Positions 9,359 to 19,366 of a stretch of DNA of 64,000 nucleotides are shown here, one piece after another. The first letter of the stretch is position 1; each line of letters begins with the position of its first letter. The notes under the pieces were generated by a model that was given only the letters and a program-made list of their open reading frames with translations, was not told the DNA's origin and made no database searches. Source of the DNA: Prolixibacter sp. NT017. Lineage in GTDB: Bacteria; Bacteroidota; Bacteroidia; Bacteroidales; Prolixibacteraceae. Location of the stretch: positions 2,232,001 through 2,296,000 of the forward strand of contig NZ_BLAV01000001.1 in the NCBI RefSeq assembly GCF_009617875.1, read 5' to 3'. The translations under genes and the position numbers were made by a program.

Positions 9359-10329
9359 TTCACAGGTATTTGAAGTGTCAGGTTAAATCCCTCTCCGGAA
9401 CGAGAATGAATATCCATCTCACCATTAAGCGATTTTATGCGTGAACCGATATTGTCGAGTCCCATTTTATCGGAATCCGGCTCAATCGCCAACGCTGCAG
9501 GATCAAATCCAATCCCGTCATCCTGGTAAGACAGGAACAACTTGCCACCGCGTTCCTTAATTTCAAGCGCTATCCTGCAGGGAGCCGCATGTTTCAGACT
9601 GTTGTTCAGTAACTCCGATACAATTCGGTAAAGGGTAATTTCAATTTTATAGGCATATCGTTTTTCCCGAATTTCCGAATCCATGGCAAACGCAATGGAA
9701 GTTCCTTCCAAAAGGCCGGCTGCAAAAGTCTCCAGGGCCTTGGTCAAGCCATAATTCTTCAGCAAGTGCGGACTCAAATGATTGGATATTTCCATCAGCG
9801 AAACAATGGCATCATCCGAAGTCTGACAGGTACGTTCCACAATCCGCCGGTTTGCTTCATCCAGCTTCGTTATATCAATGGCACTGGCTGTCATTTTAAT
9901 AGAGGATAACAGAGGTCCCAGACCATCGTGCAGGTCACGGGCAAAATTCTGGCGGGCTTTTTCCTCTCCCTCAATAACAGCCGACAACACCCTCATTTCG
10001 CTCACTTTTCGTAGTTCATCAATCCGCTGCTGAAAATTGAATATTTGCCGGATGAATATCACCCCAATAAACATCAGCAACGATATCAGAATTCCCATCC
10101 AACTGTTCACATCAGCTCCGGAAAACAGGTGGTTTTCCCAGAAAAGGGTCGAGAAATCAAATAATCGCCGAAGGGCCATTAAAACGAATCCTGCCGATAT
10201 TAATATCCAGGATACATTATAACGGGTGCGACGAATCAAACCAATGGCGATAACAGCAGCACCGATTTGAATCATCATCGACAACAGGAGGGCAACCTTA
10301 AGCAACATTTTTTTAGCAAAACTAATCAA
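9355..10329 (-). CDS. membrane sensor histidine kinase, HisKA_3/NarX type
   Basis: The 324-aa kinase has three N-terminal membrane helices (about residues 9-31, 40-56, 76-94) with very short external loops, then a short coiled linker. A HisKA_3 dimerisation box follows with the phosphorylated His134 (ARDLHDGLGPLLSSIK), and a HATPase domain with N box (SELLNNSLKHA) and G1 box (YQDDGIGFDP). With no large periplasmic domain it probably senses a membrane or cytoplasmic signal. It is co-translated with the response regulator. Confidence 0.92.
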   Translation of the reverse strand: MISFAKKMLLKVALLLSMMIQIGAAVIAIGLIRRTRYNVSWILISAGFVLMALRRLFDFSTLFWENHLFSGADVNSWMGILISLLMFIGVIFIRQIFNFQQRIDELRKVSEMRVLSAVIEGEEKARQNFARDLHDGLGPLLSSIKMTASAIDITKLDEANRRIVERTCQTSDDAIVSLMEISNHLSPHLLKNYGLTKALETFAAGLLEGTSIAFAMDSEIREKRYAYKIEITLYRIVSELLNNSLKHAAPCRIALEIKERGGKLFLSYQDDGIGFDPAALAIEPDSDKMGLDNIGSRIKSLNGEMDIHSRSGEGFNLTLQIPVK

Positions 10330-10862
10330 TATCTGTTTTACTAGTCGTTTTCAGGTGCTTCCTCTTTCACCCGCTTAACAGATTTTTCAAAAAAAATAGG
10401 TATTGACTAAGACAAGTCACTATTACATAAACCTCAGAGCTGGAAGCTTGGTTGGCATTCATTAAAAGAGGGCCTCACCCAACCGGAAGAGATGAATGGA
10501 TGCGTGTCGAAAGCATCATTCCCGGAAAAGTCTCACTACAACCTTTAAGGTACATGCCCGTCTTTAACCCTAAAAACTAACTGAACCAACAGGCATGCCT
10601 TTTTTGTTCCGGTTCTTCGCGGCCAGGTGAAAGCCCTTGCATTTTGATGGTTACTGTTGTTTCTGTTGTTGGAAGAAGTGTCAAGTTTTAAGTGTTAAGA
10701 AAGACGACAGACCCGAGACTGCAAACCTGAACCTTTGACCTCTTAATTATTCACTACACATTATTTATTGTTAATTGATTTAAGGGTTTCAGGTTGCGCT
10801 CTCATTAACGCCTCCGTTGTTGCGGTCGGAACAACCTTTGCTTTTCAATCCGCACCACCTCA

Positions 10863-11214
10863 CGACCGCGTTGTGGTGGCAGGTGACTTCCTGGCCCATA
10901 GCGTTGCCAGGGGTTACTGCTGTAAGACCGTTGGCCTTGTAATGGCATCCACGTTTCTGTCGTGATCAGGCTGAAGGCCTGAAAGCACAAAGCCCGGGGG
11001 AAGGAATCACGGTGGAACCGGGATGACGCCGCCCCGGGTTAGATGGTCCGAAGCGACCAGAGGCGCACATTCCGGCTACGATTGGAATGGATACATTGTT
11101 GCGCCGCACATGAATGGTTGAAGGAAAGGCGAAAGACGTTGGACTGCGGACCTGAACCTTTCACCTCTTAATTATTCACTACACATTATTTATTGTTAAT
11201 TGATTTAAGGGTTT
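10863..11214. repeat. composite repeat R1, copy a
   Basis: About 350 bp nearly identical to 11788-12132. It contains the palindrome TCAGG..CCTGA (in CAGGCTGAAGGCCTGA) and ends in an AT-rich segment (TCTTAATTATTCACTACACA..). That AT-rich tail with its following GC-rich stretch is also present at 10738-10826. Confidence 0.85.
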
Positions 11215-11280
11215 CAGGTTGCGCTCTCATTAACGCCTCCGTTGTTGCGGTCAGAACAACCTTCCCGTTTCAATCTGCAC

Positions 11281-11672
11281 CATCACGCGACCGCTCTGAC
11301 CGTGCGTACTTGCCAACCCGGGGTGGTCAGACCTAACGGTTTCTGCCCCCGGGCTATGGAGCTTGAACTCCTTCAGAGTGCTGCCAGATGTTACGCCACC
11401 ACCCCGATTGGATGGCACTCAATTATTCCGTGGTTTTTGCCAATGGTCTCCATCATGTAGAAGTCGAATACCACGTAGCGGTTATTGTATTGTAGCATCG
11501 GGTCATTGAGCCGGGGCGTTTTCCCCGTAGGGGATATACTTTCTTCCATCCGGTTCAATGAGTTGTATTGAATAACACCTACGGTGTAATGGCGTGGGAT
11601 GCAATACCCTGGCTACAATACCTGATGCCCTACGGGCAATTCCGTTGATGTTGTTATGAGGACGGTTGTTGG
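11281..11672. repeat. composite repeat R2, copy a
   Basis: About 390 bp nearly identical to 12457-12844. Three short hairpins with a TAC/GTA core occur inside: TCCCC-GTA-GGGGA, CACC-TAC-GGTG and TGCCC-TAC-GGGCA. They resemble REP-type palindromes common between genes in Bacteroidota. Confidence 0.85.
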
Positions 11673-11787
11673 TTTCTGTGGTTACTGTCGTTACTATCGT
11701 TACGATTGTTTCTGTTGTTGAGCTCTTATCAACGACAGAGCCATTGCGGGCGAAACAATATTCTCTTTTTCAATCCACGTTATCGCG

Positions 11788-12132
11788 CGACCGCGTTGTG
11801 GTGGCAGGTGACGTCCCTGGCCCATAGCGTTGCCAGGGGTTACTGCTGCAAGACCGTTGGCCTTGTAATGGCATCCACGTTTCTGTCGTGATCAGGCTGA
11901 AGGCCTGAAAGCACAAAGCCCGGGGGAAGGAATCACGGTGGAACCGGGATGACGCCGCCCCGGGTTAGATGGTCCGAAGCGACCAGAGGCGCACATTCCG
12001 GCTACGATTGGAATGGATACATTGTTGCGCCGCACATGAATGGCTGAAGGAAAGACGTTGGACTGCGGACCTGAACCTTTCACCTCTTAATTATTCATTA
12101 CACATTATTCATTGTTAATTGATTTAAAGGTT
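11788..12132. repeat. composite repeat R1, copy b
   Basis: Second copy of R1, matching 10863-11214 with scattered substitutions. R1-R2 therefore occurs twice in the same order and orientation. Confidence 0.85.
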
Positions 12133-12456
12133 TCAAAATTTCTAGTTTCAGGTTGCGCTACTTGCTACCTTTGACGTGTTTTGGTTTCTGTTGTTTCTGT
12201 CGTTGAGCTCTTGTCAACGACAGAGCCATCGCGGTCGAAAACTTCCTCCCCCTTTAATTCCCCCTCCAAAGGGGGAAAGTTCGCCAACCAACAGCAGGAT
12301 TAAGTGGTTTAGTGCAGAATGGTGCTCCCGTATTCTTACCGAAAAGAACCAATACATTTGTTTAAAAATGCCGCACCTCGCTACGTGTCTTCCGCTGGAG
12401 GAGGATAACGGCATCGCCATTGCGGTCGAAATAACATTCTCTTTTTCAATCCACGT

Positions 12457-12844
12457 CATCACGCGACCGCTCTGGGCGTACTTTCCAATCCGGGGTGGTC
12501 AGACCTAACGGTTTCTGCCCCCGGGCTATGGAGCTTGAACTCCTTCAGAGTGCTGCCAGATGTTACGCCACCACCCCGATTGGATGGCACTCAATTATTC
12601 CGTGGTTTTTGCCAATGGTCTCCATCATGTAGAAGCCGAATACCGCGTAGCGGTTATTGTATTGTAGCATCGGGTCATTGAGCCGGGGCGTTTTCCCCGT
12701 AGGGGATATACTTTCTTCCATCCGGTTCAATGAGTTGTATTGAATAACACCTACGGTGTAATGGCGTGGGATGCAATACCCTGGCTACAATACCAGATGC
12801 CCTACGGGCAATTCCGTTGATGTTGTTATGAGGATGGTTGTTGG
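12457..12844. repeat. composite repeat R2, copy b
   Basis: Second copy of R2, matching 11281-11672. The spacer between R1b and R2b (12133-12456) differs from that between R1a and R2a, so the unit was not duplicated as one unbroken piece or has since been rearranged. Confidence 0.85.
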
Positions 12845-13143
12845 CAAGGAGAAACGGGGACCGCTCCAACCTCGGGGAACGGCCCCCTGCCATTCAAGCT
12901 TCACTACTACTTGTCCAAATAAGCCGAACGGCCTATCATCCCTCCTGTCCCCACTTTCTGTTTTCTCCTTTTTAAATGCTACCACCAATCTGCAGCAAAC
13001 GGGAAGCAGAGGCCGGCTTTTCCCCAAAAAAGCCGAACCCCTTGACAAGCCACCTCCATTACAAGTCCCAAAAGCGAACCGGCTTGCGCTTCCCTGCTGC
13101 CAGGGGTTCGCGGCCCCTTGCACTATTTTTAATCAGATGTTCC

Positions 13144-14772
13144 TTAGTTGGCCACCTGGTAACCCTCATTCTGAACCAGGTTCGGGTTCACCGACAACTG
13201 GGCAAACGGAATGGGATACAATTCCAGATGCTTACTGTTGGTGGGTTCGTGGTCCCACCAGGTCCCGGTCAGGAACTTGCCAAACCGAATCAAATCGGTC
13301 CGCCGTTTTCCTTCGAAAATAAACTCACGCCCTTTCTCGGCCAGCAGCTCATCCAGGGTCAGGGTCGTGGGCGTATAGGCATAATCACCCGTGGCCCAGT
13401 CTTCCGCGGTAAATGCCCGCTGGCGTACCTTGTTGATCAGTTCCACCGCCTCTGCTGTGGCCACCCCGTTGTTCCTACGCATCAACGCTTCGGCTTTCAT
13501 GAAATAAAACTCCGTCAACCGGTACAGTACCCAGTCGTTGCTCCAATAGTGTTCGTCCTCGTAAGCGCCCGGACGGTACTTGTTGAACCGGGCACCGCTG
13601 TTCTCTTCGCCGGTAATCATGCTCGATTCCGTTCCGCCCGACTTATTCAGCCGGATGTTGTTAACGAACACCAGGGGCTCCCCGGCATATTCAACCGTCC
13701 CGTTCACGGGGGTTGCCGGGTCATCATAGCTATACTGGGTGCCTATCAGCATCCACTCCTGTTTCCTCAGGTCATGGTCGTCAAAAGCATCGTAAGCCGA
13801 CGGGATGACTACCACACCGTTGTTCCCGTTCCGGTCTCCCCCATTGATGTATTTCTGGGCGAAATGGTAAAAGTCGCTGGCCCAGTTGCACCGGTTGTCC
13901 GACGCCTGGTAGTCATACGACAACACCAGGATGTTCTCTTTCGACTTTTCTGTATTCTGGTTACAGAAAGGGGTCAGCAGGTCGTTGTCCAGCTCCAGTG
14001 TTCCATGCTGGGCGCCTCCTTCCCCGGCCAGTATCTTGTTGCACCAGGTGATGCAGTCATCCCAACGGGGCGTACCGGTCCACACTTCCGCATTCAGGTA
14101 CAAATCGGCCAGAACCGCGTAGCCGGCAATTTGGGTGAAACGGCCGGAATTGGCACTGGTCATCTCCGGAAGGTCATCGATAACCGCCAGCATTTCCGTT
14201 TCAATAAAATCGAATACTTCCTGCCGGGTGTTCGTTGCCGGGTATTCCGGCTCGGCCACTTTGGTCACAATGGGCACATTGCCAAAGGTGTTGATGGCCC
14301 CCAGGTAATAATAAGCCCGGTTGGCCCGCAGCTCGGCGACGAAGGCCGCCTTTTCGTTTTCGGTTATCCCCATGGCTTCCGCCTCGCGGGCCTCCAACCC
14401 TTCGATGCCGCTGTTGCAATAGCCCAGCCCCTGGAAAATCAGGTTCCAGCAATCTTTCAGCGAGGAATGGGTATAGTCCCAGGTGTGGTAATGAAACTGT
14501 ATCCATTTGGCATCATCGTATCCGTGGATGCCTTTTTGGGGCCAGGCCAGCTGGTCGGCCGAAAACTCGTTTAACCGCCAGCAGTTTTCCCGCGACTGGC
14601 AGGCAAATACCGCCCGGCTGTGGGTGTAGGGACGCAGAACCGCCGACATTACTTCATCGCGGGTGGTATAAAAGTTGGTCGTGGTCAGGTCGCTGTATAC
14701 GGTTTCATCCAGGTTGGTACACGCGGCCAGCAGCCCCAGCACCAACCATATGAACAGGTTATTTCTCTTCAT
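13144..14772 (-). CDS. SusD/RagB-family outer-membrane lipoprotein
   Basis: The 542-aa protein has a lipoprotein signal (FIWLVLGLLAAC, Cys18). The SusD architecture follows: an N-terminal TPR-like region (EVMSAVLRPYTH.., FVAELRANRAYYYLGAINTFGNVPIV) and the typical C-terminal closing sequence in which the final segment names basic and aromatic residues (YKPGAY-like NKYRPGAYEDEHYWSNDW; RREFIFEGKRRTDLIRFGKF). SusD proteins cap the SusC barrel and bind the nutrient, usually a glycan. It lies 11 bp after the SusC-like gene. No glycoside hydrolase, sulfatase or sigma/anti-sigma pair is seen nearby, so the substrate cannot be guessed. Confidence 0.93.
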   Translation of the reverse strand: MKRNNLFIWLVLGLLAACTNLDETVYSDLTTTNFYTTRDEVMSAVLRPYTHSRAVFACQSRENCWRLNEFSADQLAWPQKGIHGYDDAKWIQFHYHTWDYTHSSLKDCWNLIFQGLGYCNSGIEGLEAREAEAMGITENEKAAFVAELRANRAYYYLGAINTFGNVPIVTKVAEPEYPATNTRQEVFDFIETEMLAVIDDLPEMTSANSGRFTQIAGYAVLADLYLNAEVWTGTPRWDDCITWCNKILAGEGGAQHGTLELDNDLLTPFCNQNTEKSKENILVLSYDYQASDNRCNWASDFYHFAQKYINGGDRNGNNGVVVIPSAYDAFDDHDLRKQEWMLIGTQYSYDDPATPVNGTVEYAGEPLVFVNNIRLNKSGGTESSMITGEENSGARFNKYRPGAYEDEHYWSNDWVLYRLTEFYFMKAEALMRRNNGVATAEAVELINKVRQRAFTAEDWATGDYAYTPTTLTLDELLAEKGREFIFEGKRRTDLIRFGKFLTGTWWDHEPTNSKHLELYPIPFAQLSVNPNLVQNEGYQVAN

Positions 14773-14783
14773 CTGGTTACTGA

Positions 14784-17700
14784 TTAAAATTGAACATTTA
14801 AACCGAGTGTGAAACTCCGGGTAACCGGGGTACCGACATAGGCGGCCATACCGGGTGACAGGCCCGTATCGTTCAGCTCGGGCGTTTCACCGGAGTACCC
14901 GGTGATGGTAAACAGGTCCCTTGCCGTCGCATACACTCTCAGCGACGGAACGTTGGGGCGATGGCCCCGGAAAGAATACCCGAGCGTGATGTTGTCGAGC
15001 TTTACGTAGCTCCCGTTCTCCAGGTAGTAATCGGAATACTGGTAAGAGGCATTGAAGCCCGATTCGACCGCTTCGGTCAGTACATTATACCCCGAAGCCA
15101 GCGTTTTCAGGTTCCCATAGGCCAGCTTCTGCCGGTTCAGGATGTCGAACCCGAATTTTCCCATGAAGGAAACCGACAGGTCAAAGTTTTTGTAGGTAAA
15201 GTAGTTGGAGAAAGAGAGGTAATACTTCGGCATTCCGTTTCCAATCACCGTTTTATCCTCTTCGGTGATTTCCCCTCCGCTCACTTTCTCTCCTTCCTTG
15301 TTCCGGAACAGCCACTCGCCGCTTTCGTCGAAGCCGGCAAAACGTTTCCCGTAGAAATCGCCCACGTCCGATCCTTCATACAGGCGCACGGCATTCCCCA
15401 GGGCACCGTACCCGCCAATGCCGCCAAACTCGATGTAGTCGGCTGCATTGCTCGAGAACTTGTCGAGGGTGTTCGAGAAGGTGTGGCTCCCCGCCAGGTC
15501 GGCTTTCCAGGTGAAATCTTTCCCGGAAACCGGAATGGTATTGAGTGTCACCTCTATCCCCTTACTGGAAATAACCCCGATGTTGGTGGTATAAGTAGAG
15601 TGGATGTTGGCCGGGATGGCCGAAGTGACCCCGGTCATCAGCAAATCGTCCGTCTTCCGTTTGTACAGGTCGACCGCGGCGGTCACCCGGTTATTCAACA
15701 CCCCGGCATCGACGCCCAGGTTCCACTCCTTCTTGGTTTCCCATTTCAGGTTGGCATTGGGGTTCCGGCTGGGCCCGTACGTCTGTATCCACGAGCCGTC
15801 GTCGCTCAGGTAATAACCACCGGTACCGATGGTGGCCAGCGACTGGTAGGGACCGATGCCCGAATTCCCGGTAACGCCATACCCCAGCCGCAGTTTCAGG
15901 TTCGACAGCACCGGCACATTCTTCATAAACTCTTCGTTGGTCACGTTCCAGGCAACCGACGCGGCCGGGAAATTTCCCCATTTGTTATTGGCCCCGAACT
16001 TGGATGAACCCTCCCGGCGGTAGGAAACCTGCGCCACATAGCGGTCGGCGAACACATAATTGATACGTCCGAAAAAGGCAACCAGTGTTTCGTCTCCCTT
16101 GTAGCTGCCCATGCCGGCTTTTCCGTCCACCAGGTAACTCCCCGCGCCCAGGTCGTTCTCCTGGCTGGCATCGTTCAGGAACCCTTTGTTGGAGGCATCG
16201 AAGCTTTCTTCCACCCGGTAACGGTAACTGTACCCGCCGACGGCGTTCAACTTGTGCCAGTCGGACAGCACAGTGGTGTATTCAACCGTTGGTTCGAAAG
16301 CCTGTTGGGTGTTCACATACGAGCTTTTGTAAGCGTACCCGTCGCCGTTGAAACTGTTGACCGACACCCGGGAAGCCTTGTCGTAGTATACATTATTATT
16401 ATAGTTGTCGCGTTGGATACTGACGAAAGCCGAGAGTTTCAGATCGGTCAGCGGTTCGAGGATGACTTTGGCGTCCAGCGAAGTGGTTTCCTGCAGGCGT
16501 TTGTACTTCTGCTGGTGCAACCGGGCATATTTATTCTCGTCCGACGCCATGTCTTCGTAAAAGGTGCCATCGGGGTTGTACATCGGGTTGGTCGGGTTGG
16601 CCCTGGCGGCCGCTTCCCATCCTTCGTTACCCAGCATATTCATGTTGTTGTAGTTAGTGGCCAGGTTCGACTGGAAAGTCAGCATATCGCCAAACCCCTT
16701 TGTCTGCAGCGACATCCTGGCGCCGTACTGTTCCCGCTCGTTGTCCAGCGCAATGCCGTTCAGGTTGTTGTAATACACCGATGCCCGGTACACGGTATTG
16801 TTATTTCCGCCCGAAACCGACAGGTTATGGCTTTGCGACAGGTTCTCGTCGTCGATGATGGCGTTGTACATGTCGGTGTTGCCGCCCCGGTCGTAGGCCG
16901 ATTCATCGTACCCCAGGCCGGCCATGGCTGCCCGGAACTGGCCGGCATCCAGGAAATCGGGGGTGTTCTTTTGATAGTACCGCGTAACAAACGTAGCGTA
17001 CTCCACCCGGGTCGCGCCCTGTGTTCCCTTTTTGGTAGTGATCAGGATGACGCCTGCATTGGCGCTCGAACCGTAGATGGCAGCAGCCGAACCGTCCTTC
17101 AGCACCTCTATCGATTCGATGTCTTCGGGCCGCAGCAGATCGACATTGCCGCCCGGAATCCCGTCGATGACCACCAGTGGCGACCGGCTTCCGTTCACCG
17201 AAACAACGCCCCGCAGCTGGATGGCCACGCCCTCGGTGGGTGAACTGCCGCCGGTCCGGGTAACGGTCAGGCCGGCAATCTTGCCTTCGAGCAGCGAGCG
17301 CACATCGCGGTTTCCAGCCCGGTTGAACTCAGCCGGTTTCAGAGAGGTGATGGCGGTGGCGATATCCGACCGCTTCATGGTACCGTACCCCACGGCCACA
17401 ATCTCTTCGAGGTCGACCGTGCCTTCGCGCATGGCGACATTCACAACGGTTTTTCCCTTCACAGGAATCTCCTGTTTCTGCATCCCAATAAACGAGAAGA
17501 CCAATACGCTATTCTCAGGGACATGAGCGAAGCGGTAATTCCCTTCGGCATCAGTGATGGTCCCGATGGCCGTATTTTTTATTTGGATACTCACGCCGGG
17601 CAGGGACTGCCCCTGGGTATCGGTTACCGTACCGGTGATACTCCGGTACCCTTCCCGGCTGATGATGCCCAGTACCCCGCTTAGGTTATTCTCCTGCGCC

Positions 17701-17795
17701 AAGGCCGGCAACGGGCTAAAACCGGCTGCCGGGAAAAACAGCACCAGCAGGACGGTTCGCCATAACAAGGCGTGTAATTTTCTTTTCTTTTTCAT
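14784..17795 (-). CDS. SusC/RagA-family TonB-dependent outer-membrane receptor
   Basis: The 1003-aa protein has a signal peptide, then a carboxypeptidase-regulatory-like beta domain (about residues 50-130: SITGTVTDTQGQSLPGVSIQIKN..). A plug with the SusC signature (VAVGYGTMKRSDIATAITSL; LRGVVSVNGSRSPLVVIDGIPG; IESIEVLKDGSAAAIYGSSANAGVILITTKKG) and a long beta barrel ending in ..FTLGLNVQF complete it. It imports oligomers across the outer membrane with the downstream SusD-like lipoprotein, powered by TonB. No N-terminal signalling domain for an anti-sigma factor is visible. Confidence 0.95.
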   Translation of the reverse strand: MKKKRKLHALLWRTVLLVLFFPAAGFSPLPALAQENNLSGVLGIISREGYRSITGTVTDTQGQSLPGVSIQIKNTAIGTITDAEGNYRFAHVPENSVLVFSFIGMQKQEIPVKGKTVVNVAMREGTVDLEEIVAVGYGTMKRSDIATAITSLKPAEFNRAGNRDVRSLLEGKIAGLTVTRTGGSSPTEGVAIQLRGVVSVNGSRSPLVVIDGIPGGNVDLLRPEDIESIEVLKDGSAAAIYGSSANAGVILITTKKGTQGATRVEYATFVTRYYQKNTPDFLDAGQFRAAMAGLGYDESAYDRGGNTDMYNAIIDDENLSQSHNLSVSGGNNNTVYRASVYYNNLNGIALDNEREQYGARMSLQTKGFGDMLTFQSNLATNYNNMNMLGNEGWEAAARANPTNPMYNPDGTFYEDMASDENKYARLHQQKYKRLQETTSLDAKVILEPLTDLKLSAFVSIQRDNYNNNVYYDKASRVSVNSFNGDGYAYKSSYVNTQQAFEPTVEYTTVLSDWHKLNAVGGYSYRYRVEESFDASNKGFLNDASQENDLGAGSYLVDGKAGMGSYKGDETLVAFFGRINYVFADRYVAQVSYRREGSSKFGANNKWGNFPAASVAWNVTNEEFMKNVPVLSNLKLRLGYGVTGNSGIGPYQSLATIGTGGYYLSDDGSWIQTYGPSRNPNANLKWETKKEWNLGVDAGVLNNRVTAAVDLYKRKTDDLLMTGVTSAIPANIHSTYTTNIGVISSKGIEVTLNTIPVSGKDFTWKADLAGSHTFSNTLDKFSSNAADYIEFGGIGGYGALGNAVRLYEGSDVGDFYGKRFAGFDESGEWLFRNKEGEKVSGGEITEEDKTVIGNGMPKYYLSFSNYFTYKNFDLSVSFMGKFGFDILNRQKLAYGNLKTLASGYNVLTEAVESGFNASYQYSDYYLENGSYVKLDNITLGYSFRGHRPNVPSLRVYATARDLFTITGYSGETPELNDTGLSPGMAAYVGTPVTRSFTLGLNVQF

Positions 17796-17910
17796 TCGTT
17801 TGGTTTTATGTTTGAATAGTTGGTGTTTCTTCCACCCTGTCAGTGGTTGTAAACCCTGACAGTGGTTTTCTCAATTGCCACCCCTATCCCGAATCTTCGG
17901 GACCCAGGGG

Positions 17911-18022
17911 ACTTGAAGTTCGTAGTGCGCATTAGGCAGTGATATTTTTCAGCTGTTTTGACAAACCGGAAGCACCAAGTCAACGGTAATTCTGTTTGAA
18001 ACAGCGGCCCAAAGTCCCCTTC
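17911..18022. repeat. ~110-bp direct repeat, copy 1
   Basis: Begins GAAGTTCGTAG and ends AAAGTCCCC. It matches 18251-18359 with a few substitutions. Confidence 0.8.
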
Positions 18023-18250
18023 AGGGTCCCGATACTTCGGGATAGGGGTGAAAAAAAGCCTGCCGGAACCGAAATCCCGGCAGGCGGGCTGACTACGGCC
18101 ACCCGGTTACAGGTGGCCATCGCTCTGGATTGGTTAGTTGATGATTGATTAGGAACATGGTTGTTTAGTTTGGATGATTCGGTTATTGAATTGTTTAGCA
18201 AAAGGACATAGTTTACCCATTTACCACCCCTGTCTCCCCTAAAGGGGACT

Positions 18251-18359
18251 TGAAGTTCGTAGCGAGGCGTTAGGGCAGTGATATTTTTCAGCTGTTTGAC
18301 AAACCGGAAGTACCAAGTCAACAGTAACCATGTTTGAAACAGCGGCCCAAAGTCCCCTT
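18251..18359. repeat. ~110-bp direct repeat, copy 2
   Basis: Second copy of the element at 17911-18022, same orientation, 340 bp downstream. Confidence 0.8.
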
Positions 18360-19033
18360 TAGGGGATTTAGGGGTGATTGTTTCAACCTGTCAGGATTCC
18401 AAAAACCTGACAGGTTTCGTGTACCAACAGCTTTCCAGGTAGGGCCTGCCGGAGGAGCAACACACCGGCAGGCAATCTGAATTCTGAAGTCACCGCCCTG
18501 GCGGGGGCGGCCGATTGGGTTGGATATATGCTTGGTTTACAGGATTCATGGTTTGGTGTATTTAATTTAATTTCATTCACCCTGTCAGTGGTTGCAAACC
18601 CTGACAGTGGTTTCCTTTTTGCCCCTCTCTCCGAAGCCTCGGAGCTCCCACCCGGGGAGACTTTGGGCCGGTGATATTATTCATCGCAGATGTTCAAATA
18701 TTTTGCCTTACCATTCTGCTACCTCAAGGAGTAAATGCTCTCTTTTTTTGCTGAGACTCTGAACGAAGCTGTCCCTCCCCGACTTGGGGAGGTTAGGTGG
18801 GGCAAAAAAGCCGCCCCAAGAACCTGCCGGAGCCAGCGCCCCGGCAGGCGGGCTTTGAGTTGAACTGACCGCCTTGCAGGTGGCGGTTTCCTAATAAAAG
18901 TATGATTAAGATAAAAAGGGTTCATGACACGATTCATTTATGGTTTTACAACTCATTCGTGTCTCGTTGCGGGAAGATGCTGCGGCAGGCAGCATTCCGG
19001 AAAACGGTAAGTACGGGTAAGGCCAAAAGAAAA

Positions 19034-19099
19034 GGCGTGGAACCTGACTTACCAAACCGAGGTACTGGTATACCCATAGGAGATAAGCAGGCCCACGCC
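19034..19099. ncRNA. candidate structured RNA element (long hairpin)
   Basis: A 66-nt stretch folds into one long hairpin with four stacked helices: GGCGTGG/CCACGCC (19034-19040 with 19093-19099), CCTG/CAGG, CTTA/TAAG, and an inner GGTA..TACC. The rest of 18902-19410 shows no recognised gene. A 71-codon open frame overlaps the hairpin but looks like a by-product. The hairpin may be RNA or a DNA palindrome, and the strand is not determined. Confidence 0.4.
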
Positions 19100-19366
19100 A
19101 ATACCGTGAAGATATGACGCGGGCATTTTCACTTATCGTCTCTCCTATTGAAAATTACCAGTTTTCGGTTTGAGACACCAAGTGCGAATGCCTTAACAAT
19201 CTATGTTAGCTTTCGCAAAGTTATGTTTTATTTCCCAAACCGGAAATTTTGCATCCGGTGTGGTTTTTCCTTCATTCTTATAATAACATTTACTAATTTT
19301 AATTTTTCAAAGATAACAAGACAATACCTGTTAATCAGCGAAGTAGCTAACACGTTTGATTCGTGC

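Larger units (their letters stand above)
10330..13143. other. long non-coding tract rich in repeats
   Basis: This is 2.8 kb without a convincing gene. It separates the histidine kinase start from the SusD stop and consists largely of two composite repeats (R1 and R2, listed separately) plus AT-rich linkers. Open frames in it are short, lack homology-like features and differ between repeat copies. It may be a recombination-prone graveyard of intergenic elements. Confidence 0.7.
17796..18901. other. intergenic tract made of palindromic repeats
   Basis: About 1.1 kb upstream of the SusC-like gene with no believable gene. It holds a ~110-bp direct repeat (17911-18022 and 18251-18359), three GCCTGCCGG/CCGGCAGGC hairpins (18058-18085, 18444-18473, 18823-18848), and three CCTGTCAG..CTGACAGG palindromes (about 17837-17865, 18380-18413, 18580-18612). 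Several CCCCT..AGGGG elements are also present. The SusC promoter presumably lies in the part nearest 17796 but no clear -7/-33 pair was identified. Confidence 0.75.

Noticed and set aside
12976..14574. A 532-codon plus-strand open frame opposite the SusD-like gene
   Set aside because: It is antisense to a clear SusD gene in GC-rich DNA, has no recognisable domain and no ribosome-binding context. It is a shadow of biased codon use.
14961..17243. Long plus-strand open frames opposite the SusC-like gene
   Set aside because: Low-complexity Val/Arg-rich translations typical of the reverse strand of a beta-barrel gene.
18902..19117. A 71-codon frame beginning at 18902
   Set aside because: It runs through a strongly hairpin-forming segment and has no domain signal. 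A structured nucleic-acid element explains it better.
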